Shown here: in pieces, positions 17,850-26,731 of the stretch
Position numbering within the stretch: the stretch's first letter is position 1
Layout: each line of letters starts with the position of its first letter
From: RGIG3178 sp942492795
Lineage (GTDB): Bacteria; Bacillota; Clostridia; Christensenellales; QAND01
Direction: 5' to 3'
DNA length: 64,000 nucleotides
Assembly (NCBI GenBank): GCA_942492795.1
Contig: OW818639.1
Span: 186,001-250,000, forward strand
Notes under the pieces: model-generated
Seen by the model: only the letters and a program-made list of their open reading frames with translations
The model's database searches: none
Told to the model about the DNA's origin: nothing
Translations under genes and position numbers: made by a program

Positions 17850-18869
17850 CTATCTATGGATTTCACTCCATGCGTTTTTCTCTGAGATAAACTTATTACT
17901 ATCCACTTCGCGTGGGCATATATGAGCAATGTTTGTATTTTCATGTGTGGAAAAAATATATCTAAATGCATGCTTTGAAATAACTTCTTGTAACAACTCA
18001 CTTAATTGTAAATTAAATTTCGATCTTTTCCCTTGACTATGGCTTACTTGTGTATATAAAGCATGGTGAGGATCAAGAGGCATAATAATATCAGTATTTT
18101 TTGATCTCCAACCACCTTTGAAATCGTAATGTGTCCGATCAATAAAGTTTAAAAAAACTACTGGATCGTCACTTGTAACAAGACTAACACTTGGATCTAT
18201 TTCAAGAATAGTCCATCTATGTTTTAATAGTACATCTATCCTTTTGTTAAGCAGACGACGCAATGTTGCAATCCAAGCTCCTTTGTGATCAACAGATACA
18301 GCGACTTTAATATGATCACTATTATCATTTTCAGCAAGTGCATCTGTTTTAAAATTTCCAATAAAATCATCCAAATCATTTTTTGACGTGTTTTTATGCA
18401 ATTGCTGATATCTAATAAAACCTAAACGTTCTATTTCTTTTGTTATTCTATGATCAATAGTAAATGGCTTTTTTTCATACTCCTTCAATTTACTTTCCAA
18501 GAATTGTTGATGCATCATTAAATTAGCGGGAGTTCTCATAGCTTGTGCAGCTAGATATCTGACAAGTTTTATCCAATCATCTCTTGATAATACTTTGTTT
18601 GAAATTGCTCGATTATATGCTTCTTGGACTGGAGTTTCAAATTCTTCATTAAACCAGTTTTCAACCTCATCGGATTCTTTACCCGCAGCAAATAGAGTAT
18701 AGAGATGGCTAAGTTTGCCTACACTTCGAATATATTGTGGCGACCACAGTGGCACACATTTATGTGATACTAATTTCCTATAGACATAGACTTTCTGACC
18801 GTCTAAGCTCCAATGTTTTAAATAGAATTGAGGAACGTAATGATGCTCAATTTTAAAATTTGACTCCAT
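17850..18869 (-). CDS. DUF4238 domain protein, AT-rich accessory gene
   Basis: 339 residues. The N-terminal HHYVPQFYLKHWS is the hallmark of the DUF4238 family; the rest follows that family's usual length. The biochemical role is not known. Members are patchily distributed and often occur as single acquired genes. The AT content is far above the flanking genes, and a repeat cluster abuts the 3' end. The start ATG 18869 has AAGGATG a short way upstream. The short gap between this gene and the next on the same strand holds the word GGGACGGTTCTCCTGCACC. Confidence 0.8.
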   Translation of the reverse strand: MESNFKIEHHYVPQFYLKHWSLDGQKVYVYRKLVSHKCVPLWSPQYIRSVGKLSHLYTLFAAGKESDEVENWFNEEFETPVQEAYNRAISNKVLSRDDWIKLVRYLAAQAMRTPANLMMHQQFLESKLKEYEKKPFTIDHRITKEIERLGFIRYQQLHKNTSKNDLDDFIGNFKTDALAENDNSDHIKVAVSVDHKGAWIATLRRLLNKRIDVLLKHRWTILEIDPSVSLVTSDDPVVFLNFIDRTHYDFKGGWRSKNTDIIMPLDPHHALYTQVSHSQGKRSKFNLQLSELLQEVISKHAFRYIFSTHENTNIAHICPREVDSNKFISEKNAWSEIHR

Positions 18870-18932
18870 TTATTAACATCCTTCAATTACGTGGGAAACA
18901 CAGGGACGGTTCTCCTGCACCACTTTTTCTGC

Positions 18933-20096
18933 TCAACTAGGCCCCGGCGATGTGTCGGGTGAAACGGATGGTTTCACGGTAGGGGTAGTCGATGGTGTTG
19001 GTAATACATCCGGTGAAGCCGATGGACTCATGCTGGGTGATGTGGAAGGGCTTGGTGAAATGTCGGGGCTTGGCGTGTTACTGCTCTGCGGTGTTATGTA
19101 AGGCAAGGGATACAGCGTCGGGGTCGGTGACGGTGGCGTTTTCCGCTGGATCCAAAGGAAAATACTGGCGTCTGTATTCCAACTTACGCCGGCCGTAGCA
19201 TCCTGTAAGAAGCATATGCCTTCCGCAAATTTCTCATTTTTGGAATCCTCATAGATAGCCCGTGGAACCAAGCCCAAACTGTGCATCTTCGCAAATGCTT
19301 CGCTTTGGGACAGGCCAACGACGTTGGGCATTGTAACCCACTTTCTTGGCTTAAAAAGCATTGTAAGTTCTTCATCTGTATAGATGTCTTTATAAGATTT
19401 CTGAATTTCGGGGGATATATCTTGCCAATTGTCTGACCCGACATAGTCCGGGTCTGTACTGTGCTTTGTGTTTGACTTTGAGACCTGCATGGGCACACCG
19501 TTGCTATTTGCTATGGTTTCCAGATCTCCTATGGTGCAATCCTTCAGTTGTTCAACCGTAAGGCTTGGATTGCTATTCATGATATCCCTCAGTAACTTCA
19601 TCTTTCCGAACGTAATGCCGTATTTGTTCGCTTCCGCCACCAAATCGCTGTCTTTATCGATCTGTTGAGTCACCACGCTGGAACTTATGTTGTTGGATTC
19701 CAATTGCGCTACAACGGCAGCCGATATTTCGCTTGCTATCTTATCCGCCTTATCCTTATCACCCAAAACCGATATAAGAACCGCGTTGTTATAGGAAGAG
19801 TAGATATAGTTGGCTTCAACCAGCTTTGAAATGACCAATGAGGTCGCCTTCTCTTTTGCCATCCCTTTTAAATCCAAATCGGCAAGGATCTGAGCGCCTT
19901 CGTAATTTACGGCGCGGAAGGATACGACATTGCCCTGGTCATCGAAAACAAACTCGATGCCCGGATTGACATCGATTGACAGGCAATTCAACGAAGGCTG
20001 GGAAAGACGTATAATACAAAAAGCAACCGCCGCTACCGACAATGCCGAAAGGACATAGAGGATATTCCTTTTAGAAAACCATGCTTTCATGATCAT
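18933..20096 (-). CDS. RsgI-like extracytoplasmic protein with PASTA domain and Ser/Pro tail
   Basis: 387 residues from ATG 20096, which follows AGGAAAGAGCG. A single membrane helix lies near the start (about 8-29). It is followed by a domain opening SIDVNPGIEFVFDDQGNVVS, which is the extracellular RsgI-type domain. A PASTA-like module then opens VTMPNVVGLSQSEAFAKMHS. The last 60 or so residues are Ser/Pro/Thr repeats (SPSPSTSPSMSPSASP) that look wall-spanning. The cytoplasmic anti-sigma segment of true RsgI is missing, so it cannot hold SigI in the same way. A role in sensing the wall surface is inference. Confidence 0.8.
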   Translation of the reverse strand: MIMKAWFSKRNILYVLSALSVAAVAFCIIRLSQPSLNCLSIDVNPGIEFVFDDQGNVVSFRAVNYEGAQILADLDLKGMAKEKATSLVISKLVEANYIYSSYNNAVLISVLGDKDKADKIASEISAAVVAQLESNNISSSVVTQQIDKDSDLVAEANKYGITFGKMKLLRDIMNSNPSLTVEQLKDCTIGDLETIANSNGVPMQVSKSNTKHSTDPDYVGSDNWQDISPEIQKSYKDIYTDEELTMLFKPRKWVTMPNVVGLSQSEAFAKMHSLGLVPRAIYEDSKNEKFAEGICFLQDATAGVSWNTDASIFLWIQRKTPPSPTPTLYPLPYITPQSSNTPSPDISPSPSTSPSMSPSASPDVLPTPSTTPTVKPSVSPDTSPGPS

Positions 20097-20280
20097 CGCT
20101 CTTTCCTGTTGATTTTGCGTATTCGGATAAATGTTTACCACACATAACACTATAATTTTACGTTGATGTATTCCGCTCAATACGTTTTTAGGGGAATAAA
20201 GTTCCCTCATCCAATGCCACATCACACACACATAATTAATCATCAGTTTAATACACATTGAGCAATTTATCAATAAGACA

Positions 20281-20315
20281 AAAGCCGCAATTCCCCTTTG
20301 GAAACTGCGGCTCTT
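20281..20315 (-). terminator. Rho-independent terminator
   Basis: On the minus strand AGCCGCAGTTTCC pairs with GGAATTGCGGCT, then TTTTG. It ends the wall-hydrolase gene and separates it from the RsgI-like gene. Confidence 0.75.
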
Positions 20316-20336
20316 GGATAGTAATTTTTAGCCTAG

Positions 20337-20900
20337 CTAACTCTCATACGGCGTCGTCAGCGTCCATTTCCACCTTGTCCCATGCCGATACGTCGTCCTG
20401 AACCGGTTGACGCCGTTCTCCCCGTCGAAGAACAGATAATCCTTGGGCAAAACGCGCCCGACGTCCGGATAGCCCAGTTTTTCAAGCTGCCAGCGGGTAA
20501 AAACATCCACCGCCAGCGCTTTGAATTCCGCCTTCAGCGGCGTTCTCGCCCGATAGGCGAACTGGTACCGCTGTGTGATGACCAAACCGATGTTGTCCTT
20601 GTAATCCTCCGAGTCCACCCTGTTGAACACGCACCAGATGACCGCCGCCTGCTGCGTTGTAGATCCTACGCCCCGCGCCTCGCGGTATACGAGCTTGGCA
20701 AGCATGTTAAGCTCTGCGTCATGCTGTTCGACCAGCGATTGAATATATTGCAGGTCGAGCGTCATTTGATCGACCTGTTCGGGCTGTGCACTTTCGACGA
20801 TCACAGTCCCCTGCGCTGCCGTAGGGTTTGCCGCGGAGCTCAATGCGAGCGCCACAGCGACGACCTGGCCGACGAAGAATGCCAGTACTCTTCTGTCCAC
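20337..20900 (-). CDS. SleB-like cell wall hydrolase, secreted
   Basis: 187 residues from GTG 20900, placed four bases after a perfect GGAGGTG; upstream ATG codons have no ribosome-binding site. An N-terminal signal segment (VLAFFVGQVVAVALALSSAA) is followed by a short coiled region. The hydrolase domain then begins LAKLVYREARGVGSTTQQAA, with the catalytic-type glutamate in YREARG, and continues with CVFNRVDS and QRYQFAYR. This matches SleB/Hydrolase_2 lytic enzymes that cut spore cortex or vegetative peptidoglycan. Confidence 0.8.
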   Translation of the reverse strand: MDRRVLAFFVGQVVAVALALSSAANPTAAQGTVIVESAQPEQVDQMTLDLQYIQSLVEQHDAELNMLAKLVYREARGVGSTTQQAAVIWCVFNRVDSEDYKDNIGLVITQRYQFAYRARTPLKAEFKALAVDVFTRWQLEKLGYPDVGRVLPKDYLFFDGENGVNRFRTTYRHGTRWKWTLTTPYES

Positions 20901-21264
20901 TTTACACCTCCACAATTTTTGGTCCAAACCGTTCAAAGACGGCTTCATTTTGAATTTGCGTTCCCGTATGCGGAAGGCATATGCCGTATCGGCCATGCAT
21001 CCGCCGTAAGCGCGGACGGTGTCCGCATCAAACTTTCGAACCATTTCCGGATGTCGGTCCCGGCGTTTCCGCCGCATCCGGTTTTGCCATAAATCCCTAC
21101 TTTTATGGTCTTTTTACCCCGTTTTTTCTGGTAAAATCACCCATTTTTCGGAGTATCGGGTATTTTACCGTACATTTTTCCATTTGTCCAATTTTTCGAC
21201 AATATTCCCAAAGCGCCACTGAGGTCTTATTTGTATATGTTTATATTAGTATATTCACCTATCG
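20901..21264. other. Intergenic stretch upstream of the wall hydrolase
   Basis: No gene is supported. The frame of the hydrolase stays open upstream of its GTG, but without a ribosome-binding site. The part from about 21110 to 21250 is AT-rich and likely holds the promoter. Confidence 0.5.
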
Positions 21265-21620
21265 CCGCAGGCATTCGCCTTTCAAGGGAAATAATCTACA
21301 ACCGCCCGCCACCAGATAATGACGGGGCTCCGCCCCCTGTCCCCCGATAGGAGTGCCCCTCTATAACCCGGAAATGATCTGTGGAATATCTTTGCAAAAA
21401 GCATTGTTCTCACACGTCACAGGCAGGAATGGGCTTGACCGTTCCTGCTACTCCACTGCACCACGCAGTGGCCGTTTCAAAGGGGGTAATGGGATCGCCA
21501 AGGGACCTTAGGGGGGAAATCGGAATCCTCCCCTGGTCCCTTGGCAAAGGGAAAGAGCTCGTTTCCTTTGAAACTTATCTAAGCCCTCTCGCTATCCAAT
21601 GTTGTAGGGACTTTTCGAAA
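21265..21620. repeat. Mosaic intergenic repeat cluster 7
   Basis: Minus-orientation edge (ATCTACAACCGCCCGCCACC) near 21293, GGGGCTCCGCCCC, a degraded GGAATGGGCTTGACCGTTCC palindrome near 21427, and the CCTTAGGGGGGAAATCGG block. No gene is supported. Confidence 0.8.
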
Positions 21621-21632
21621 AGCGGACACTTG

Positions 21633-22034
21633 TCACCTTTCTATCAACCCTTTATTCACCAGTTTTTGTATGATCTTATACGGCTGGCTCTCCCCGTAAT
21701 GCATCACGCGGCGCACCTGCGTCCACGACTTCCCTTCCTTGAACTTCAAGCGGATGACATCCTGCTCCTTTGGCGTGAGCGCATCCATCAGATTGTCGTA
21801 TTCCGCCATCGCCGCGCGCATGGTCTCTATATCCACGTTGAGCTTTTCGATCAACTCAAAGATCTCTATCGTCTTTCTCTCCAGCCTGTTTTTTTCCACG
21901 CCCGATGATTTGGGCATACAGGATAATACCGGCGTGATGCGCTCGCGCTCCGATTGCATGGCAAGCACAAGCTCGCTCTTTTCTTCGATCCGCCGTTGAA
22001 GCCCCGCAAGGCCCTTTAAAATCTGCAGTTTCAT
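21633..22034 (-). CDS. Sigma-70 region 4-like / DUF1492-type regulatory protein
   Basis: 133 residues from ATG 22034, preceded by AAGGGGGTCATAAC. The first two thirds are helical and likely coiled coil (QRRIEEKSELVLAMQSERER). The C-terminus has a helix-turn-helix of sigma region 4 type: LTPKEQDVIRLKFKEGKSW followed by TQVRRVMHYGESQPYKIIQK. This layout is usual for ArpU/RinA-like and DUF1492 late regulators of phages and mobile elements. No phage structural genes are near, so it may be a remnant or a host regulator. Confidence 0.75.
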   Translation of the reverse strand: MKLQILKGLAGLQRRIEEKSELVLAMQSERERITPVLSCMPKSSGVEKNRLERKTIEIFELIEKLNVDIETMRAAMAEYDNLMDALTPKEQDVIRLKFKEGKSWTQVRRVMHYGESQPYKIIQKLVNKGLIER

Positions 22035-22124
22035 GTTATGACCCCCTTGATTCAGGTATTTTTTATCTGCAAACATTTTCCGTCAACGATGCAGAACATC
22101 TCTTTTGGCTTGTCGTCTTGTCCC

Positions 22125-22835
22125 TTGTGCCTGCCGGATAAGGTGGCAGGCAGGTCTGAATCCTTTTGCAGCGTTCAATATCCCCGCAAGAACTGTAAAA
22201 TGGAAGTGAGATCGTTTCCGCAGCAGCTCCACGCAGTGGCCGTTTTCAGGGAACCGGAAGTGAGCGCTGCCAGTGGCAGAGGAAGCGAATTGAAGGTTCT
22301 GAAAGTACGAGATAAGTGCGAACGACAGTGAAGCGCGAATCCGTGCCTTTCAGAGGAGGGCTTGCCCTTTAGGGGGGAAATCGGAAGCCCCCCTGGTCCC
22401 TTGGCAAAAGGATAGTAAGACTGTCTTTTGCAGAGGGACCATAAAGACGAATACTACAGATTGTTTACGACTAAGCAATACAGCTGCGACGGAGTGATAT
22501 AAACCCTCCCTCCGCCCAATATTGAGGGGGCTTCGCCCCGTACCCCAATTAGGGGATTTGATCCCCTAATAACCCTTGTTGAATTCTGTGCCCTGCTCAC
22601 GGATATCGTAAGCCCCTCGGTCCCGATCCCTCCTCTGAAGGACATGGGCTCAGCCTGCACTGCCGTTTGGCTTCACCTCATACCTTCAGACACCCGTTCC
22701 TGCCTGTTGGTATAGAGGCATAATGCTTTCTGCGATAACGTGCCTCTCAACCTTCGGGCATCAAAGGGGTCGCAGCCCCTTGCGGGGGTCAGGGGGCGGA
22801 GCCCCGTCAATATTGGGTGGCGGGCGGGTTTCGAT
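22125..22835. repeat. Mosaic intergenic repeat cluster 8
   Basis: Contains a CTGCC-AGT-GGCAG hairpin (about 22268), the CCTTTAGGGGGGAAATCGG block, GGGGATTTGATCCCC (about 22553) and GGGGTCGCAGCCCC (about 22757). It ends in a GGGCGGGTTTCGATGA edge that stops six bases before the next stop codon. Both orientations of the module family are present. Confidence 0.82.
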
Positions 22836-22840
22836 GACTT

Positions 22841-23170
22841 TCACACAAACAAATCCCCGTCCCATTCCCACGATATCGCGTTGAGCACTTTTTTCTGATT
22901 GGCGTCAAGCGTCGCGCAGAAATCAAAAAACGTTTTGGCAATCCGTTGCGCGCACTTTTTGCAATGCCCCGCATGTTCCGCAAGGATTAAAGCGTCCGCG
23001 TATTCGCCGCATCCCTCGCACAGCTGCGCCTTGGCATAATCCTGCGATCCGCAATGCGGACATATGGATACGTGCAAGCGGCAGGGATACCCGAAATGCT
23101 CCAGCGGCTCGCTGTCGTATCCCGCACGGGGTTCGTCGAAGATTTGATCACAGTTACCGCAATAGAACAT
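22841..23170 (-). CDS. Multi-CxxC zinc-ribbon protein
   Basis: 109 residues with four CxxC pairs (YCGNC, ICPHC, LCEGC and HCKKC), enough for two zinc sites. The tail (NQKKVLNAISWEWDGDLFV) is helical. No specific family is recognised. ATG 23170 is preceded by GGGAGG, which lies in the last codons of the upstream HTH gene, so the two are translationally coupled. It may be the effector or partner of that regulator. Confidence 0.75.
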   Translation of the reverse strand: MFYCGNCDQIFDEPRAGYDSEPLEHFGYPCRLHVSICPHCGSQDYAKAQLCEGCGEYADALILAEHAGHCKKCAQRIAKTFFDFCATLDANQKKVLNAISWEWDGDLFV

Positions 23171-23172
23171 GT

Positions 23173-23508
23173 TCAATCCTCCCAATGCTGTACCTGCTCA
23201 AGCGCAATGGTAGCCAGACGCACACCGCAGCGCAGCGTCGCGTTTTGTCGCCGCAAAAAGACGATCTCGCTTTGCAACTGCTTGTCCTGTTCGCCGAGAA
23301 AAAACGCATACGATACGCCGAAATAGTTCGCAATACACTTAAATGTCCCGATGTCAGGCTTTGCTTTGCCGTTGCAATACCGCCCCACTGTCCGGCGTGT
23401 TATTTTGAGCGCAGCGCCGAGCTCCGCATACGGAACACTGCGCCCCAACGGGCTGATGCCGTCTCGGTTCTTGCACAGTGCCTTGAGCTTCTGATCAAAA
23501 TATGCCAT
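23173..23508 (-). CDS. XRE-family HTH regulator
   Basis: 111 residues. The Xre-type helix-turn-helix reads PYAELGAALKITRRTVGRYC followed by NGKAKPDIGTFKCIANYFGV and the usual end SYAFFLGE. A C-terminal coiled segment follows (LQSEIVFLRRQNATLR). It is the first gene of a two-gene operon with the zinc-ribbon protein. GGGAGGGACAAGCA precedes the ATG. Targets are unknown; prophage or element origin is possible. Confidence 0.88.
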   Translation of the reverse strand: MAYFDQKLKALCKNRDGISPLGRSVPYAELGAALKITRRTVGRYCNGKAKPDIGTFKCIANYFGVSYAFFLGEQDKQLQSEIVFLRRQNATLRCGVRLATIALEQVQHWED

Positions 23509-23619
23509 TGCTTGTCCCTCCCAAGACTTTGCGTTTGATTGGCCTTAACCGCTCCTTTTCCTCTGTCTGGGGCACATCTGAATCCATAATGGGCAGCAAG
23601 CGGATTTAGCGCTCCATCG

Positions 23620-23875
23620 TTTCATATAAACTCCCCCTACAAAGGTTGCGATATGGCAGACAGACCGTTTCCGCAGCAGCACCACGCAGTGGCCGTTTCA
23701 AAGGGGGTAATGGGATCGGCTGGGAACCGGAGCCAAGCGCCTCCAGTGGAGGATAAAGCGAGGCGGAGGTTCTGAAGGTATGAGGTGAAGCCAAACGTCA
23801 GTGCAGACCGAATCCATATCTTTCAGAGGAGGGGGGAAATCGGAAGCCCCCCTGGTCCCTTGGCAAAAAGAAGAC
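23620..23875. repeat. Mosaic intergenic repeat cluster 9
   Basis: GGCCGTTTCAAAGGGGG block, a CCTCC-AGT-GGAGG hairpin (23740-23752), the GGTTCTGAAGGTATGAGG segment and the GGGGGGAAATCGGAAGCC to CCTTGGCAAAAAG block. No gene is supported. Confidence 0.8.
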
Positions 23876-23977
23876 ACAAGCCTGTTTCTCCTCTGTGGAT
23901 ATTTTTGCCACTCAATGCTTATCTTCCCCTTCAAAATACCACATTCCGTTGTTTTCATCCCCATTATAATCGCCTAT

Positions 23978-24048
23978 TTGTTGTATGTCAACAACAATTA
24001 CAACATTATGTATATGTTCTTGAAAATCAACTATTTGTTGTTTATACT
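23978..24048 (+). promoter_or_regulatory. Predicted promoter and operator of the HTH gene at 24071
   Basis: TTGTTG-TATGT-CAACAA (23978-23994) is a perfect inverted repeat. The half-site TTTGTTGT returns between the promoter elements. The promoter is TTGAAA at 24020-24025, 17 bases, TATACT at 24043-24048. This arrangement suits autorepression. Confidence 0.7.
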
Positions 24049-24070
24049 GTGCGCAAAGGAGGCGATACCA

Positions 24071-24490
24071 TTGGAAGTATTAAAGCATTTAATAGCACAG
24101 TCCGGACGTACACAAAAGGATATTGCCGCAGAGTTGGGAATATCGCAGCAACGGTTCAACTCCTATGTCACAGGGATACGCGAGCCAGATTTGGATTTAT
24201 TGATAAAAATTGCAGACTTTTTCGGCGTTTCTCTTGACTATCTGCTTGGCCGCACGTCCACACCTCTTTACAAGCATACCTATATGCAAAACGGTCAGAG
24301 CGTTACGGTTTACACGACAAAAAAAGAAGCTCCCACGCCCGAAGAACAGGAGAGCTTTCTTGAAATGACGGATCCTCACAATGCCGTTGATGTTAAGGAC
24401 TTCGCTTTTCCACCGAATTTCGAAAAATACATTGAAGGCCTTGTGCGCAAATTTCTCGCTGAAGCGGCGGACAGCACGAGCAAAGATTAA
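24071..24490 (+). CDS. XRE-family HTH regulator
   Basis: 139 residues from TTG 24071, which follows AAAGGAGGCGATACCA. The N-terminal helix-turn-helix (about 1-62) reads RTQKDIAAELGISQQRFNSY and ends FFGVSLDYLLGRT, the usual Xre/Cro end. The C-terminal half is acidic and has no recognised domain. The frame is open upstream of 24071, but that part has no ribosome-binding site and runs through the promoter. Its inverted-repeat operator suggests autorepression. Confidence 0.88.
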   Translation: MEVLKHLIAQSGRTQKDIAAELGISQQRFNSYVTGIREPDLDLLIKIADFFGVSLDYLLGRTSTPLYKHTYMQNGQSVTVYTTKKEAPTPEEQESFLEMTDPHNAVDVKDFAFPPNFEKYIEGLVRKFLAEAADSTSKD

Positions 24491-25010
24491 TGTATGTCAT
24501 ATTTTGTCGAAAAATGACAATTCTCAACCTAGGGCAACACACATACTGAATTACATCCAAAGACACTGAATTCATATGATAACCCCCTTTAGCTGAACTT
24601 GCCTTTACCCTCATCATACTGAATAGTTACTCCCTTGTAAAGATGTAATATTAAACTGTAATACAACTTTTTAAGATCAGAAACACGAACTTGTGTTCGT
24701 GTTTCTGATTATAGATTGATCCTTTTTTATTGTCAATGCTTCGTTGCACCAATTTAGATGCAACGTAATAGCATATTTTGTCGGAGGCTAATACGTACAA
24801 AAGACAGTAATGCCGGCAGTGCTAACGCGCCACCATGCATGGCTCTGTTGCCCTGTTGGTTTCAACAAATTCAAGTTGTAAAATGACGTTTCCCTTTATT
24901 GCCATGTGAAGGCGGTTGTACTAAACTGGATGTACAGACACAAACGCAATTCACCTGTCCGACGACCTTTCCCCTGCCCCTTCGGGCGCGGCGACACGGA
25001 GGATAGAGTC
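24491..25010. other. Intergenic stretch with an SOS-box palindrome
   Basis: No gene is supported. AT-rich DNA with a 34-base palindrome (24676-24709, listed separately). From 24830 on, the sequence looks like the degenerate leader of the lipoprotein gene. Confidence 0.5.
24676..24709. promoter_or_regulatory. Candidate LexA (SOS) box inside a long palindrome
   Basis: CGAAC-TTGT-GTTCG (24686-24699) is an exact match to the Firmicutes LexA consensus CGAAC-N4-GTTCG. It lies in a larger palindrome with 15-base arms (ATCAGAAACACGAAC). Neither side has the T run of a terminator. No SOS gene starts nearby: the next plus-strand start is 300 bases away. Confidence 0.55.
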
Positions 25011-25535
25011 ATGAAAAAGATCGTTTTGTTGTTGGCGCTGGTTCTTTGTCTTGGCGTGTCGGGGTGCGCCCAAACGGCCAATCCGTACGCTGCATTTGAT
25101 CCCGAGGGCGCGATTGCGGGAAAATACATCGGCATGAACGTCTCCCAGCTTCAAAAGGCGGACAACACCCTGAGATACGAAGGGGATAAAAGCTACGTCG
25201 CCTACAGCAAATCCATCGGGCGAAACGCGACGTTCAGCTGCCAGATCACCAACGGTGCCGTCGACGGCGCGGCTTATATCTATGTTTTTGACACGGTGGA
25301 CAGACAGGTAGCCGACTATATCAAATGGTATAACATCATCCGCCCGATCCTGGGCGCTGTGCAAACCGAGCCCGAGGAACTGCGCGGGCATGTCGATGCC
25401 ACGACGATCACCGCGTCCCTAGGTTCCAAAAAAGCGGTATATGCCGTTTGGGGGACGCAGGAAGGATTCAGGGTGCAGCTGTTTCTGACAACGGAGCGCG
25501 AAACGCGCATCTACATCGTGCAGAACAAGACATAA
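25011..25535 (+). CDS. Secreted lipoprotein
   Basis: 174 residues. The signal peptide KKIVLLLALVLCLGVSGC ends in a lipobox (VSGC), so the mature protein is lipid-anchored on the outer face of the membrane. The mature part has mixed alpha/beta character and no recognised family. ATG 25011 follows GGAGGATAGAGTC. It converges on the next gene across a shared terminator. Function is unknown. Confidence 0.82.
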   Translation: MKKIVLLLALVLCLGVSGCAQTANPYAAFDPEGAIAGKYIGMNVSQLQKADNTLRYEGDKSYVAYSKSIGRNATFSCQITNGAVDGAAYIYVFDTVDRQVADYIKWYNIIRPILGAVQTEPEELRGHVDATTITASLGSKKAVYAVWGTQEGFRVQLFLTTERETRIYIVQNKT

Positions 25536-25549
25536 TGGATGCACAGCAA

Positions 25550-25583
25550 AAAAAGGAGCGGCACATTGGTCGCTCCCTTTTGA
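25550..25583. terminator. Bidirectional terminator
   Basis: AAAAAGGAGCG pairs with CGCTCCCTTTT, with A and T runs on both sides. It lies between convergent genes. Confidence 0.8.
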
Positions 25584-25603
25584 TATTGCTATTGCCCCTT
25601 GTG

Positions 25604-25999
25604 CTAATACCTGAAGAACATGCCGACAAACGTCAGCAGAAACATCTCTTTGATCTCCAAAGCTTCATTGGTAAACGCTTCGTGCCCCTTTAACCCGCGC
25701 AATTCCGCGATATGGGAAAGAATATGTTTCAGCGGCTTTTTGGCACAAAACGCCTGCAGCGGGATATAGACGCCCTTGTCCCAGCCCAGTCCGAATTCGC
25801 GAAAACGGCGCACAATGTCGACAAGCTCCTCCTCGGAGATAGCCGCTCCCTGTGCCGTTTTGGCAAAGAATGTCGACGCGCAAAGCGCTTCGTGGAATCG
25901 GGCGAGCAGCGTGTTCTCGTCGCCCTCTACTTTTTTGCTGACCACCAGCGTGGCCTTCTCCAAGGCCTTTGCCAACGCCGCTTTTGTCTTGTCCGCCAT
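25604..25999 (-). CDS. Hypothetical helical protein
   Basis: 131 residues from ATG 25999, eight bases after AGGAG. Entirely helical in appearance, with an Ala/Lys-rich N-terminus (MADKTKAALAKALEKATLVV) and a hydrophobic C-terminal end (MFLLTFVGMFFRY). No family is recognised. A repeat cluster lies upstream. Confidence 0.6.
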   Translation of the reverse strand: MADKTKAALAKALEKATLVVSKKVEGDENTLLARFHEALCASTFFAKTAQGAAISEEELVDIVRRFREFGLGWDKGVYIPLQAFCAKKPLKHILSHIAELRGLKGHEAFTNEALEIKEMFLLTFVGMFFRY

Positions 26000-26019
26000 G
26001 TCATACACTCCTTTTTAAA

Positions 26020-26690
26020 GCGGGATGCTTTTCAAGGGGGATCCTGTCCACTCGCTACCGCTCCCGCTCAGCTAAAAACGTTCCACTGGAACGTTTTAGA
26101 TACGCTCCCGCGCCCCCTTGAGCAACCCCCTGAGTCACAGATTCATTGATATGAATCTGCGGGTTGTAGAGTTTTCCGCTTCGCATAAAGCTGCGCTTGC
26201 GGAAAACGTATTTGTTACCAAGGGAGAGCTTCTTTGACCACTCGCAGTATAGCTGCTCCCGCTCCGCTAAAAATGTTCCACCGGAACATTTTCCAAACGC
26301 TCCGCGCCTGGACGATCCCTCTCAGTCAGTTGAAATCCAATTCCCCCTTGATTATACCACTCTAAACGCTTTACCCTCGAAATGATCTGTTGGATGTCTT
26401 TGCAAAAAGTATTGTTCTCACACGTCGCAGGCAGGATCGGGGACCGTTCCTGCAACTCCACCGCTCCACGAAGTGGCCGTTTCAAAAGGGGAACCGGAGA
26501 TGAGCGCCTGTTGTGGAGGATAAAGCGAGGCGGAGGTTCTGAAGGTATGAGGTGAAGCCAAACGGCAGTGCAGGTTGAACCCATGTCCTTCAGAGGAGGG
26601 GGGAAATCGGAAGCCCCCCCTGGTCTCTTGGCAAAGAAATAGAAGTGGTCTGCTCTCTGCGGGCGATATATAGCTTATCCAAAAAGCAGC
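26020..26690. repeat. Mosaic intergenic repeat cluster 10
   Basis: Two versions of one hairpin lie close together: AAAACGTTCC-ACT-GGAACGTTTT (26075-26097) and AAAATGTTCC-ACC-GGAACATTTT (26270-26292). Between them is the TTTTCCGC block with an AGATTCAT hairpin (about 26138). It then repeats the GGCCGTTTCAAAAGGGG and GGTTCTGAAGGTATGAGG segments. No gene is supported. Confidence 0.85.
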
Positions 26691-26731
26691 AATCCGGCGC
26701 AGCGTTATCCCTTATCTCCTACACTCCTTCC

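Noticed and set aside
21633..24490. Prophage
   Set aside because: Three small regulators look phage-like, but no integrase, terminase, portal or capsid genes and no attachment sites are seen.
24676..24709. Terminator of the Xre gene
   Set aside because: The stem is strong but neither strand has the T run directly after it, and it is nearly 190 bases from the stop.
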